Shown: positions 25,807 to 35,042 of the stretch, one piece after another | How the letters are laid out: each line of letters opens with the position of its first letter | Position numbering within the stretch: the first letter of the stretch is position 1 | From: CAJQPP01 sp963793465 | GTDB taxonomy: Bacteria > Planctomycetota > Planctomycetia > Pirellulales > Pirellulaceae | Reading direction: 5' to 3' | Assembly (NCBI GenBank): GCA_963793465.1 | Contig: CAWCAJ010000007.1 | Span: forward strand, 1 to 64,000 | Length of the DNA stretch: 64,000 nucleotides | Program-made: the position numbers and the translations under genes | Notes under the pieces: model-generated | What the model saw: the letters and a program-made list of their open reading frames with translations, nothing else | Database searches by the model: none | What the model was told of the DNA's origin: nothing

Positions 25807-28800
25807 CTAGGTATCGTCCCCGGCAAAAATAAAGGGCACGTTCTGGGCACTGATGGCATTATTGAACGCCTGCACGTCCTCGTCAAAAATCTTCTGCAGA
25901 TCGGCAAGGTTTTTGTCGATTTCCGCCACCACCATGTCATGGACAGCCACCGCTTGGCGGGTCGGTGGTCCATCACCCGAAGCGACCACGCCTACCAATC
26001 CGCTCAAGCGGTTGTTCAAGCGGATGGGGAAGTTCAGGGGATCCTGTCCACTGCGGGATTGGGTCTGGTAAAGGGTTTCCTCGATCTGGGTGATCTTGTT
26101 GACGATTTCGTCTCCCTGCTGAAGCAAGTCCTTGAATTCATCCTTGTCCTGCAGGCGGGACTTCAGTGTCTGGACTTGACTGCGAACGTCGCGAATCCGC
26201 TTGATGGCCTTGTGGGTTTCCGTAAGTTTGTCTCGGATGCCCAGCAGGAAATCAAACTGGGCGCGATATTCCTCATCGGTCACCTCCAGTCGCGGGTCCT
26301 TCTTGATTTCGAAGTCCACCGTCTTTGACTCGTCGCCCACTGTGAGCGTGGCCTGGTAGGTCCCTGGCATGGCGGCGGGGCCCTGCGTACCGCCCCCCCA
26401 CAGTACCATGCCCTCAAAAGTCTCGGCTGCCGCATACCGGGTATTCCAGGTGACGGTGTTCATACCGGCTTCGAGAGTCAACGGGTCTTCATCCTTGTTC
26501 TTGTCAGGCTTGCTGGCGTAACGCTTGATCACCTGGCCGTCCGCATCCTTGATCTCCACGGATGCCGACATGCCTTCCGGCACATCCCGCAACCAGAGTC
26601 GCAGCGGAACCCCCCCGGCGGGGTTGGCTCCCGCAGTGGCACTGGCCCGGCCACTGCCTCCGGTCAGACCCCGATAAACGGGCCGCGTTGCAAAGAGGTG
26701 GGAATCCTGTTTGACGATGTTGTCCTGCCATTGATGCAACAGGGTCAAATCATCCAGCACCCAGAACGAACGGCCTTGGGTGGCCACGATCAGGTCATTG
26801 TCTTTCCAGGCCAAGTCGGTGATCGGCACAACCGGCAGGTTCAATTGGAAACGCTCCCAATTCCCGCCGTCATCAAAGGAAATATACATGCCGCGTTCCG
26901 TACCGCAGTACAGCAAACCATCACGCTGGGGATCGGCACGAATGACACGCGTGAAATGCGCAGGGTCAATACCGTCGTTTATCGTCTCCCAGGTTTTGCC
27001 GTAATCGGTAGTTTTCAACAGGTAGGGTTTGTAGTCGTCCAGTTTGTAACGGGTGCCAGCGACATACAGTCCGCCGGCCTTGGTGGGATGAACCTCGATG
27101 CTGTTGATCTGCGTCCATTCAGGAAGTTGCGGTGGCGTGACGTTTTCCCAGTTGCCGCCCGCGTCACGCGACACATGGATCAGTCCATCATCACTGCCGC
27201 ACCAAAGCACACCGGGTTCCAACGGGCTTTCGGCTGCCGAAAAGATGGTGCAATACACCTCCACTCCGGTGTTGTCCTTGGTGATCGGTCCGCCGGAAGG
27301 ACCCTGCTTGGACTTGTCGTCGCGTGTCAAGTCCGGGCTGATCGGTTCCCAGCTCTGCCCCTCATCGGTGGACTTGAACAGCACGTTGGCGGCCGAGTAC
27401 AGCGTATTGGCGTCGTGGGGTGAGAAGAAAATCGGAAAATTCCACTGGAACCGGTACTTCACCTCGCTGATCGGACGACCAATCGGGTTGTCCGGCCAGA
27501 TGTTGACATCTCGATTCTCGCCCGTGCGATGGTTGCGGCGGGCCAGGTAGCCTCCGTAGGAACCGCCATAAACAATTTCCGCATCCTCCGGATGCACGGC
27601 AATATGTCCGCTTTCGCCACCGGCGGTCGACTCCCAATCCCGTTCCCCAATGCCTCCCCGGGAACCGCGGCTGGCGATACGTACGGTGGAGTTGTCCTGC
27701 TGGGCACCGTAGATGCGGTAGGGGAAGTGATTGTCGGTGGTGACCCGATAGAATTGAGCCGTCGGTTGATTCAAATAGGTCGAGAAGTTGACTCCGCCGT
27801 TGTAGGTCACTTGCGCGCCACCATCATCAGCCACGATGAAGCGTTCAGGGTCATCGGGATCAATCCACAGGTCGTGGTGATCTCCATGCGGTGTGCTAAT
27901 CGAGGAAAACGTTTTGCCGCCATCGTTGGATCGGTGGAACTGCACATTCAGGACATAAACCCGGTCAGCGTTTCTGGAATCGGCGTACACCCGGGAGTAG
28001 TACCAGGCCCGCTGGCGGAGTTTCCGCTCGTCATTGATGCGAGTCCAGGATTCGCCCGCGTTATCACTGCGAAACAGCCCTCCATCTTTGGCTTCCACTA
28101 TGGCCCAGAGACGGTTGGAATCGACGGGGGAAACCGTGACCCCAATAATGCCCAGAATGGACTTCTGCGGCAGGCCCCGGTTGCGTGAAATTTCGGTCCA
28201 GGTGTCTCCGCCATCATGACTCTTCCAGAGACCGCTGCCCTCTCCACCACTCTCCAGACTGTAAGGCGTGCGTTTTACACGCCACGTCGATGCATACAAT
28301 ACCCGTGGGTTGTTGGGGTCGATGACCAGATCCACGGCGCCCGCCTCGTCATTCACGAACAGTACCCGTTTCCAGTTTTCGCCTCCGTCGGTCGATCGAA
28401 ATACACCCCGCTGCTGGTTGGGACCGGAAGCGTGGCCCAATGCCGCGACGTAAACGGTTTCCGGGTTTTTGGGGTGAATTCGGATTCGGGGTACTTGCCG
28501 CGTATCCTCCAATCCGACATGTTCCCAGCTGTTGCCACCGTCCACCGATTTCCAGATGCCGTCCCCATGCGAGAAGTTTCCGCGCAAGGTCTTTTCGCCA
28601 CCCCCCACATAGATGATGTTGGGGTCGGACGGGGCAATCGCCACGCTTCCAATGGAGCCTCCAAAGTACCCGTCGGAGATGTTCCGCCAGGTGGATCCGC
28701 CATCATCGGTCCGCCAAACACCACCACCGGTGCCGCCAAAATAAAAGGTCATCGGCTTGCCCGGCACCCCGGCGACGGCACACGAACGTCCGCCACGAAA

Positions 28801-28932
28801 GGGTCCAATGGAGCGGTACTGCAGGACGTCAAACAGGGGTTGCCGTGGACTCGGGGAATCCGTTTGACTCTGTAAACCGGTGGTCCAAGTAATACAGGCC
28901 AATGTCGCCAGAAGACAAACAGATCGTCGCAT
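25807..28932 (-). CDS. Secreted sortilin/BNR-repeat beta-propeller protein
   Basis: The 1041-residue protein has a signal peptide (cleaved near LQSQ) and many BNR/Asp-box repeats (SxDxGxxW), for example STDGGENWKR, SHDGGDTWTE, SNDGGKTFSS and TTDYGKTWET. These form one or two beta-propellers over about residues 30-730. The C-terminal 300 residues hold an immunoglobulin-like beta segment (MNTVTWNTRY, MPGTYQATLTVGD) and a helical end. The architecture matches the VPS10/sortilin-like and glycosyl-hydrolase-like proteins frequent in planctomycetes. It is secreted or surface-bound; the ligand is unknown and no catalytic residues can be assigned. The gene lies 128 bases upstream of the single-pass membrane protein gene on the same strand. 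Confidence 0.85.
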   Translation of the reverse strand: MRRSVCLLATLACITWTTGLQSQTDSPSPRQPLFDVLQYRSIGPFRGGRSCAVAGVPGKPMTFYFGGTGGGVWRTDDGGSTWRNISDGYFGGSIGSVAIAPSDPNIIYVGGGEKTLRGNFSHGDGIWKSVDGGNSWEHVGLEDTRQVPRIRIHPKNPETVYVAALGHASGPNQQRGVFRSTDGGENWKRVLFVNDEAGAVDLVIDPNNPRVLYASTWRVKRTPYSLESGGEGSGLWKSHDGGDTWTEISRNRGLPQKSILGIIGVTVSPVDSNRLWAIVEAKDGGLFRSDNAGESWTRINDERKLRQRAWYYSRVYADSRNADRVYVLNVQFHRSNDGGKTFSSISTPHGDHHDLWIDPDDPERFIVADDGGAQVTYNGGVNFSTYLNQPTAQFYRVTTDNHFPYRIYGAQQDNSTVRIASRGSRGGIGERDWESTAGGESGHIAVHPEDAEIVYGGSYGGYLARRNHRTGENRDVNIWPDNPIGRPISEVKYRFQWNFPIFFSPHDANTLYSAANVLFKSTDEGQSWEPISPDLTRDDKSKQGPSGGPITKDNTGVEVYCTIFSAAESPLEPGVLWCGSDDGLIHVSRDAGGNWENVTPPQLPEWTQINSIEVHPTKAGGLYVAGTRYKLDDYKPYLLKTTDYGKTWETINDGIDPAHFTRVIRADPQRDGLLYCGTERGMYISFDDGGNWERFQLNLPVVPITDLAWKDNDLIVATQGRSFWVLDDLTLLHQWQDNIVKQDSHLFATRPVYRGLTGGSGRASATAGANPAGGVPLRLWLRDVPEGMSASVEIKDADGQVIKRYASKPDKNKDEDPLTLEAGMNTVTWNTRYAAAETFEGMVLWGGGTQGPAAMPGTYQATLTVGDESKTVDFEIKKDPRLEVTDEEYRAQFDFLLGIRDKLTETHKAIKRIRDVRSQVQTLKSRLQDKDEFKDLLQQGDEIVNKITQIEETLYQTQSRSGQDPLNFPIRLNNRLSGLVGVVASGDGPPTRQAVAVHDMVVAEIDKNLADLQKIFDEDVQAFNNAISAQNVPFIFAGDDT

Positions 28933-29643
28933 GATGAAAAACCCCGCAGGTGGAAAACAGTGAATGATGTCTGGAGCCAGTTTTAGATTCTGGAACCAAT
29001 TTTAGTTGCTCCAACGGTACTTCGTTACCCATCGTGGGTCAGAATCCAAATTCCCGGGTTGCCGATTTTGTGGTCCAGAGCCGATTTCTGGTGCCGATCA
29101 GCGCGGATCTGCCCAGCGAAGAGGCCCCCTCACTGTGACCCATGCACAGTTCCCGCAAAAAAGGAATTGGCCTGCGGAATTGGCCTGCGGAATTGGCCTG
29201 CGGGATACGCCCGGGCGAAATGCCGATCGCCTTCCCGTCATGCCCTCTTCATGCTCCCGTCATGCGGAGGGGGTTCAAGCCACGTTTGGTGAGCGTCCTC
29301 ACATACCCGTCGGGCCCCCACCCGCTCTCCATTGGCCGAACGCCAGGTCCGGATTTGGAATCAGACGTGGTCGAGCATCCGACGATGCTGAACCGAAGCG
29401 CAGACGACGGATTCGAATTCCCGGCTGCGGGTTCCAGTTCAACAAGGATGGGACGCAGCTTGATGGCTGCCGGTCGGGTTCCGATCACGATGAGTACTTG
29501 GCGGGCATCCGCTTGCGAACTTGCAACGATCCAGGAAAATCAAGATCTGGACTCGACCCGTCGAATTCAATTCGGCAATTCGGCGGCCAGCATGTCGGGA
29601 TATCACCGCCTGCCCCGCGCCCATCGGTCGGAAAGGCCTTTCC
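28933..29643. other. Intergenic region with two families of short tandem repeats
   Basis: This 711-base divergent spacer carries a degenerate 19-bp tandem pair (28971-28989 and 28990-29008, four mismatches) and a perfect 13-bp triple repeat (29163-29201). Promoters for the BNR protein (minus) and the methyltransferase (plus) should lie here. An open frame enters the methyltransferase gene from 29521, but its first 41 residues do not resemble that family. I see no RNA gene. Confidence 0.45.
29163..29201. repeat. 13-bp perfect tandem repeat, three units
   Basis: GGAATTGGCCTGC is repeated three times without change (29163-29175, 29176-29188, 29189-29201). The unit is not a multiple of three and the site is intergenic, so a coding function is unlikely. 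Confidence 0.95.
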
Positions 29644-30456
29644 TTGTTGCATCGCCTCGATTCACTGGACCACCCCTTACTGGATCCCTATCGGGATCTG
29701 AATCGCAGCAATCGAACGCGACAGGATGACCTGTTCGTGGGGGAAGGCCGTCTGGTCACAGAACGCATGCTGGACAGCGATTACGAGATCGTTTCGGTCG
29801 TGATTGGAGATCATGTGGACGATTCCTTTCGGGCGAGGATCCCGGAAACGGCGGCGATGTTACTGCTGGAGCGTCGACTGGTGTCAGAGCTGGTGGGATT
29901 CGAATTCCATGCCGGCATTGCAGCTTGTGCTCGCCGACGCCGATTGAACAATCTGAGTGATATCGAGGAACGATTGCGAAGGCCGCAGGTGACGGTGGTG
30001 GTCTGTCCGTTTACGGTGTTGCCGGACAACATGGGTTCCATCATCAGGATCTGTGCTGGATTTGGTGTCGATGCCCTGTTGGTGGGTGAGCAGAGCGCTG
30101 ACCCGTTTTCGCGTCGCGCGATCCGCGTTTCCATGGGCAACGCCCTGCAATTGACAATTGTCGAGCCAGAATCCACGTTGGTGGCTCTGGCGGAATTGAA
30201 ATCTGACTACGGGTTTTCGCTGATCGCCTGCACGGGCGGTGACACGGCCCGGTCGTTGCCCTTGCCACGGCCCGCGTCGCGAATCGCCCTGGTACTGGGA
30301 AACGAAGCCGCAGGCATCGACGATCCCATGTTAGGCGGTTGCGACATGCAGATCAGCATTCCGATGGCCGGCACCACCGATTCTCTGAATGTAGCCAATG
30401 CAGCCGCCGTGGTGCTCTATCAATTTCAAACAGTGCACGCGGCCACCTGCCAATGA
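29644..30456 (+). CDS. SpoU/TrmH-family RNA methyltransferase
   Basis: The roughly 270-residue protein has an N-terminal RNA-binding part and a C-terminal SPOUT methyltransferase fold. The family motifs are present: motif 1 LPDNMGSIIRICAGFGVDALLV (with Asn and Arg), motif 2 IALVLGNEAAGI, and motif 3 ISIPMAGTTDSLNVANAAAVVLYQ. It methylates rRNA or tRNA ribose using S-adenosylmethionine; the target cannot be read from sequence. The start is taken as TTG 29644, eight bases after GGAAAGG (29630-29635), giving the expected length. A longer frame to 29521 adds 41 unlike residues. It converges with the SRAP gene 24 bases downstream. Confidence 0.88.
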   Translation: MLHRLDSLDHPLLDPYRDLNRSNRTRQDDLFVGEGRLVTERMLDSDYEIVSVVIGDHVDDSFRARIPETAAMLLLERRLVSELVGFEFHAGIAACARRRRLNNLSDIEERLRRPQVTVVVCPFTVLPDNMGSIIRICAGFGVDALLVGEQSADPFSRRAIRVSMGNALQLTIVEPESTLVALAELKSDYGFSLIACTGGDTARSLPLPRPASRIALVLGNEAAGIDDPMLGGCDMQISIPMAGTTDSLNVANAAAVVLYQFQTVHAATCQ

Positions 30457-30480
30457 AGCAGTTGCCTGGGCGGGCCGGCT

Positions 30481-31176
30481 TCAAAAAAGATCCTGCTGCA
30501 ACACGACACGCTCAATACATTGCGGTGTGTTGAAACCGACCTTGTTAACCTGGCGTGAGACTGGCCGGGCCTGCATTTGCTCGGCATCCAGGGGCTGCAA
30601 TTGTCGTTGCAGGGCGTCCAGGTCCCGGAAATCCTGGTCCAGCCACATTTCGTGCCGATCAGCTGGCAGGATCACAGGCATGCGATCGTGGATGGGTGCC
30701 ACCAAGGCGTTGGCGGAAGTGGTGATGATCGTGCAGGACTCCACGGTTTCCGGATTGACCTGGTGGTTGGCTTCCCACAATCCGGCCATGCAAAACGGGC
30801 CTTCGTCCCGCATGCTGATATACATGGGTTGTTTGCCGTCCCGGGTGGCAACCCACTCATAGAATCCGTCCGCCAGAATCAGGCAGCGGCGGCGTGCAAA
30901 GGCTGAGCGAAACGCGGGTTTTTCGCGAATCGTCTCGCTGCGGGCATTGATCATCCGGGCCGCCAACTTGTGGTCTTTGGCCCAGGCGGGCAGCAGGCCC
31001 CAACGCAGCCAGGCGAATTGGGGGCCGCCCTCGTCATTTGACGGGGGATTGCGAATCGCGGCCACCGATTGGGTCGGCGCAATGTTGTAGTTGGCGGGGA
31101 TCTCCGGGACCGAAACATGGCTGAAGATGTCGGCAATGGTTTCCGTGGGAGTCCTCAAGGTAAAACGACCACACAT
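30481..31176 (-). CDS. SRAP-domain (YedK/HMCES-like) abasic-site protein
   Basis: The 231-residue protein is a complete SRAP domain. The catalytic cysteine is Cys2 (MCGRFTL), which is exposed after Met removal and crosslinks to abasic sites in single-stranded DNA. Other family residues are visible in NYNIAPTQ, MINARSETI, GFYEW and APIHDRMPVIL, the last with the active-site histidine. It shields abasic sites at forks. The start is ATG directly before CGRF, which fixes it. It lies 57 bases downstream of an ACT-domain gene on the same strand, within a stretch rich in repair genes. Confidence 0.94.
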   Translation of the reverse strand: MCGRFTLRTPTETIADIFSHVSVPEIPANYNIAPTQSVAAIRNPPSNDEGGPQFAWLRWGLLPAWAKDHKLAARMINARSETIREKPAFRSAFARRRCLILADGFYEWVATRDGKQPMYISMRDEGPFCMAGLWEANHQVNPETVESCTIITTSANALVAPIHDRMPVILPADRHEMWLDQDFRDLDALQRQLQPLDAEQMQARPVSRQVNKVGFNTPQCIERVVLQQDLF

Positions 31177-31233
31177 ATCTGCAGTGTGACTGCCCGGTTA
31201 AACAAAATCAATCGCCACCTGGGGAGGCCCCCA

Positions 31234-31623
31234 TCAGGGATCGCCGCTCACCGGATGTCCCGATGCCAGCAATGCGTCACGTGCCAGTTCGACGAAGTGG
31301 GAGGGAACCAGCAGGTAATCTGTCTCGAAACTGCAAACGGCCAATATGGAGATACCTGCCTGGGCCAGGATACCCGAAAATTCCGCCAGCACGCCAATCG
31401 TATCGAAGTCCATCACGGCATCGATCTGAAAACAGCGCCATGCCGATCGATCGATAATGTCAGCCTCTCGACCTGCCAGCGTTGAGGGATGGCAAATCAA
31501 TGTCTGGCCGTGGGGGTCGCGAATCGGCACATGCAAAGGTGGAAGGACCTGCCAGTCCCCTACATTCGCCTGTTCTGTTAACTTGCACACCGCAAGAGTC
31601 TCGGCAAACAGAATCAGTTGCAT
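31234..31623 (-). CDS. ACT-domain protein
   Basis: The 129-residue protein appears to have an N-terminal half of variable sequence and a C-terminal ACT domain (DFDTIGVLAEFSGILAQAGISILAVCSFETDYLLVP), the usual glycine/hydrophobic pattern for ligand-binding ACT folds. ACT-only proteins of this size bind amino acids and sense them; the ligand is unknown. The start ATG (MQLILFAETLAV) lies three bases after the stop of the 179-residue gene, so the two are co-transcribed. Confidence 0.82.
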   Translation of the reverse strand: MQLILFAETLAVCKLTEQANVGDWQVLPPLHVPIRDPHGQTLICHPSTLAGREADIIDRSAWRCFQIDAVMDFDTIGVLAEFSGILAQAGISILAVCSFETDYLLVPSHFVELARDALLASGHPVSGDP

Positions 31624-31626
31624 GGT

Positions 31627-32166
31627 TCAATTCAGCAGGATTGAACCGGGACCAAAGTCTTCGTCATCTCCGGACTCCCACTCGCGGCGTACTTCCCGCA
31701 GTCCATACGCGCACAGCTCAAAGGAACCACTGAGCTTTTCCAGCACGGTCGCAGGGGGTTGATCCTCCTGGTCCGTCACAATGGTGCTGGCGATCAGGTA
31801 GGACTGCTTACCAAAGGAACAGTAGGATTCGAACTGATGTTCTCGATCGTGGGTGCGGCGACGCAAGGCTTCGGGGAATACACCGGCCCAGAACAGGGTG
31901 AAATCGCCGATGTGACGATGCAGTTCACGCTTGGCGGACCCCAGCCGTTCGGTGGCCTCGGCGGCCATTTCGGAGACGCTCATCAAGGGTCTGCCGGTAA
32001 CGCCCCGGATGTTGTGCACGGCGTCCAGGCGGATAAAGCGGATCAGTAGATCCGAGAGATAATCGATCAATAGCGGATCGACCACACCCAATTGGGTTTG
32101 GAATGTGTTTTCGGCCAACCCGGCAAAGTAACGATGGATAGCGGAATTTGAACGATCTGCAGTCAT
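31627..32166 (-). CDS. Conserved hypothetical protein, unknown function
   Basis: The 179-residue protein is not assigned to a named family. It is largely helical, has no signal peptide or membrane segment, and ends in an acidic C-terminus (WESGDDEDFGPGS). Notable stretches are DPLLIDYLSDLLIRFIRLDAVH and SAKRELHRHIGDFTLFWAGVFPE, and the overall look is of a planctomycete/cyanobacterial conserved hypothetical. The ATG at 32166 follows GGAGGT with ten bases between. It is the first gene of a group with the ACT protein (3 bases apart) and then SRAP. No enzymatic motif is visible. Confidence 0.75.
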   Translation of the reverse strand: MTADRSNSAIHRYFAGLAENTFQTQLGVVDPLLIDYLSDLLIRFIRLDAVHNIRGVTGRPLMSVSEMAAEATERLGSAKRELHRHIGDFTLFWAGVFPEALRRRTHDREHQFESYCSFGKQSYLIASTIVTDQEDQPPATVLEKLSGSFELCAYGLREVRREWESGDDEDFGPGSILLN

Positions 32167-32389
32167 GGCAACATTGACCTCCAATCCATTTTACGTTCCT
32201 TTTTCACTCTAGTCAGCTTTTGCCGCAGGGGTCAATAGAATTTTGGGCCCTTGCATTCCGAATTTTCGCTACGAAATGCACGTGTTTTTGGATGGCCGGC
32301 CGCGGACACCGCTGCGGGTCGCTGTCACCCAAACCAAAAATATTGGAAACTGAGCGAGTGACACTCTGTTTTTGCTGCGATTGGAAATC

Positions 32390-33226
32390 ATGCCCGAATT
32401 GCCGGAAGTGGAAACGATGCGACGGGGGATTGCCGGCGCCCGGAACGCTATCGTCTCGCATGCGCGGAAAATTCGTTGTCGCAAAAAGCCCCTGAAGATG
32501 AATCTGCCGTGGAGAGAGATTGCACGCCGAATTCGCCAGCGGCGGATCACCGCAGTCGATCGGCATGGTAAACGGTTGATTCTGGAGTTCGATCGTCAGT
32601 GGTGGATGGTGATCGAGCCGCGAATGACGGGGCTGGTGTTGGTGGATCAACCTCCCACGCAGGAACACTTGCGTTTCGAACTGCAGTTGGAAGGCGGGAG
32701 TTGTGAGCGGATTGCCTTTTGGGACCGCCGCGGTCTGGGTCAGGTTTTTCTGCTGGATGAGCAAGGCCGAGCCGATTATCTGTCACCTCGTCGCATTGGC
32801 CCCGACGCCATTCAGATCACGGCCGCAGAATTGCGGGATAACCTGCGAAATCGTCGAGTGGCTATCAAGGTGGGTTTGCTTGATCAGAAAGCGATCGCCG
32901 GAGTGGGAAATATCTATGCATCGGAAATACTGCATTTGGCCGGCATCGACCCCCGCACCCGTTGTTGTCGTATCCGTCACCGACAATGGCCTCAGATCCA
33001 CGCCCAGACCCAACACGTGCTGGAAACGGCGATCCGCCACGAGGGTTCGACGCTGTCGGATGGGACCTACCGCAATGCCCTCAATGATCCCGGCAGCTAC
33101 CAGAGCGAACATCGTGTCTACGACCGCGAAGGACTGCCTTGTCCCACCTGTCGGCTGGGGACCATTCGCAGGCTGGTCCAGGCACAGCGTTCCACATTCT
33201 TCTGTGGCAAGTGCCAGTCCCGCTGA
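32390..33226 (+). CDS. mutM: Formamidopyrimidine-DNA glycosylase
   Basis: The 278-residue protein is Fpg/MutM, removing oxidised purines such as 8-oxoguanine and cutting the abasic strand. The N-terminal catalytic PELPEVET is intact (Pro and Glu right after Met). The Lys in DRHGKRLILEFD fits the beta-strand lysine, GVGNIYASEILHLAGI is the helix-two-turn-helix, and the C-terminal zinc finger has CPTC and CGKC pairs. The ATG at 32390 is fixed by the requirement for N-terminal proline; the frame extends a few codons upstream. It converges with the soluble histidine kinase gene 83 bases downstream. Confidence 0.96.
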   Translation: MPELPEVETMRRGIAGARNAIVSHARKIRCRKKPLKMNLPWREIARRIRQRRITAVDRHGKRLILEFDRQWWMVIEPRMTGLVLVDQPPTQEHLRFELQLEGGSCERIAFWDRRGLGQVFLLDEQGRADYLSPRRIGPDAIQITAAELRDNLRNRRVAIKVGLLDQKAIAGVGNIYASEILHLAGIDPRTRCCRIRHRQWPQIHAQTQHVLETAIRHEGSTLSDGTYRNALNDPGSYQSEHRVYDREGLPCPTCRLGTIRRLVQAQRSTFFCGKCQSR

Positions 33227-33309
33227 CGCGATCGAATCCACGGGTGCCGCATCGGATCTTGAAACTTGGGCTTGGCAGACGCGGGTTCCGGGCCGGATTT
33301 GCGTTGTGG

Positions 33310-34116
33310 TCAGCTAACCGATTGGTCGCTCGTGGTATTCACGTTTGCATGCGTGGTCGGCGCCGATGCTGGAACGGCGTGCAGACGAATCGTGAAGGCC
33401 GTGCCACGTCCGGGTGTGCTTTCCACCCGGATCTTGCCGCCATGTTGCTGGATGATCTTGTGACAGGCATGCAGACCGAGGCCGGTGCCTCCTTTGCCCG
33501 AGGCATCGGGTCCCTGTTTTGTGCTGAAGTAGGGCTCGAAGATCTTTTGGAGTTGCTCGGTGGCCATGCCCACGCCAAAGTCTCGCACCACCAGATCCAC
33601 CATGTTTTCCTGGGGTACGGAGACGGTACGGATGATCAGGCGACCTCCTTCCGGCATGGCTTGACGGGCATTGATCAGCAGGTTCAGCAACACTTGCTGT
33701 ATCTGGTTGCCGATACCATAGACCGCCGGGACTTCGTGCAATTCGTAATCCACAGCGATCCGGTACTTTTGCATTTCCCTTTCCAGCAGCACCATGGTTT
33801 CAGTGATCAGGTCCTTCAACTGGATGGCGCCCATTTCCTGACTGCGATTGCGGGCCATTCCCAGCACCGAGTTGGTGATTTTGGCGGCTCGTTCTCCGGC
33901 CACCAGAATCTTGGCGAAAGCCTTGTCTCGGGTCGGTTCATCCTTGTGCCGAATTCCCATCTTGGCGTAATTCAGAATGGTCATCAGCACATTGTTGAAC
34001 TCATGCGTGGTGGTGCTGACCAACTCCCCCAGCGCTGATTGTTTCTGTGCCTGCAGCAGGGCCTTTTCAAGTTGGGCGATGCGTTCCTGCTGTTGCTCGT
34101 TCGTCATTGAAGTCAT
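33310..34116 (-). CDS. Soluble sensor histidine kinase
   Basis: The 268-residue kinase has a short N-terminal coiled coil (QQQERIAQLEKALLQAQKQS), a phosphoacceptor region with THEFNNVLMTILNYAK, and a complete HATPase domain: N-box NQIQQVLLNLLINARQAMP, G1 RDFGVGM, F-box IFEPYFSTK and G2 GTGLGLHACHKIIQQHGG. No membrane segment or sensor domain is present, so it is cytoplasmic and may take its signal from a partner. The HEFNN form of the H-box is the NtrB-like type. No response regulator is adjacent. The start is uncertain: the ATG at 34116 is preferred, and upstream starts would add up to 39 residues without similarity. Confidence 0.85.
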   Translation of the reverse strand: MTSMTNEQQQERIAQLEKALLQAQKQSALGELVSTTTHEFNNVLMTILNYAKMGIRHKDEPTRDKAFAKILVAGERAAKITNSVLGMARNRSQEMGAIQLKDLITETMVLLEREMQKYRIAVDYELHEVPAVYGIGNQIQQVLLNLLINARQAMPEGGRLIIRTVSVPQENMVDLVVRDFGVGMATEQLQKIFEPYFSTKQGPDASGKGGTGLGLHACHKIIQQHGGKIRVESTPGRGTAFTIRLHAVPASAPTTHANVNTTSDQSVS

Positions 34117-34444
34117 GTCTGGTGCCGGTTCTGTTTTGCCCCGTTGCATTCCGCACCAGTTCACCATGAACGGGCGGCGTGAATTGGATTGGACGCACGG
34201 TCCGCAGGAGGCTTGCCCAGGAAATGCAAGCAAGGCGGCTGTAGAAAAGGAGCGGAAGCCGCAAAATCCCGTACGTTTTTGTTTTTATCGTCGAATCGAG
34301 CTTGGATACTAAAACGCTTCTTCTTTATATTGCCGGGCCGGGAAATGACTGGCAGGGATCGCCAGCGATGACCGGCACGATCACAAAAGGCTGCCCGAAT
34401 TGCCTACTTTTCGGTAGGCAATCCGCCTATTTCAAGGAGGAATC
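34117..34444. other. Spacer before the 72-residue gene, with a structured leader
   Basis: The first half holds the upstream region of the histidine kinase gene (minus). The second half is the leader of the plus-strand small gene. It includes an inverted repeat at 34399-34422 with a possible alternative stem, then the strong ribosome site AAGGAGG at 34434-34440. No other gene is supported. Confidence 0.5.
34399..34429 (+). promoter_or_regulatory. Possible two-hairpin leader with mutually exclusive stems
   Basis: ATTGCCTAC (34399-34407) and GTAGGCAAT (34414-34422) form a nine-base-pair perfect stem with a six-base loop. The downstream arm TAGGC (34415-34419) can instead pair with GCCTA (34425-34429) around AATCC. 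The two structures exclude each other and sit just before the ribosome site of the 72-residue gene. This is only an arrangement compatible with leader control; the second stem is short. Confidence 0.4.
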
Positions 34445-34663
34445 ATGAACACCGTGCAAGAGCTGGAAGCCAGGCTGGAGCAAATCCGCCGGCTTGGATA
34501 CGAGGTCCATTTCGATTGGTTTGGAGGGACGGGGGGAGGAGCTTGTCGATTAGGCAGCCGCTACCACCTGTTCCTGGACCTGGCCATGAGTGCCGAAGAC
34601 CATTTGGCCACGGCCAAGGCCTTGTTGCAGGAGTTGGGCGTCAGCGAACATCGGGCCGCATGA
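34445..34663 (+). CDS. Small conserved-type protein, unknown function
   Basis: The 72-residue protein has an N-terminal helix (MNTVQELEARLEQIRRLGYEV), a beta/Gly part (HFDWFGGTGGGACRLGSRYHLFLDL) and a C-terminal helix (HLATAKALLQEL). It shows no signal peptide, membrane segment or metal motif. Translation support is strong, since AAGGAGG lies four bases before the ATG, and it looks like a genuine small cytoplasmic protein. The preceding inverted repeat suggests post-transcriptional control. Function unknown. Confidence 0.7.
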   Translation: MNTVQELEARLEQIRRLGYEVHFDWFGGTGGGACRLGSRYHLFLDLAMSAEDHLATAKALLQELGVSEHRAA

Positions 34664-34733
34664 AGGCACACGGTTTGGGCACGGTCGCAGGGTCCGGTCA
34701 ACAAGGCAGCCGTATTCGCCCGGGCTCGCCGGT

Positions 34734-35012
34734 TCAGGTGGTGGCGTCGTCGTGATACCAACATCTCAGGAATTGATGCCATTGGCTGGGTGAATCCCCA
34801 CTGGTGCGGATGGCGGCGTCGGTACTGCCCTCCTCCCATCGGCTGTGGATGTTCGGCAACACTACGGTTTCGATCTTCAGTAGTCGAATGTTGTCGGTCA
34901 GCAACCACTGGTTTGCGGCCGCTACGGCATCATCAAAGCCTTCGTACTCGCCGGCCTTCAGAAACCCTGAGGCGGCGATTTCCTTGGGCACAAAATCCTT
35001 GTACTTGAGCAT
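34734..35012 (-). CDS. Small hypothetical protein downstream of nadD
   Basis: The 92-residue protein begins MLKYKDFVPKEIAASGFLKAGEYEGFDDAVAAANQWL and continues with IRLLKIETVVLPNI, a pattern of an alpha/beta fold without recognised catalytic motif. It lies 30 bases after the nadD stop on the same strand, which suggests co-transcription. The ATG at 35012 is the only reasonable start. Its C-terminus carries a conserved-looking WHQFLRCWY. Function unknown. Confidence 0.65.
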   Translation of the reverse strand: MLKYKDFVPKEIAASGFLKAGEYEGFDDAVAAANQWLLTDNIRLLKIETVVLPNIHSRWEEGSTDAAIRTSGDSPSQWHQFLRCWYHDDATT

Positions 35013-35042
35013 GGTTCACCAAGTGCGGCTGGGGGATGGGAC

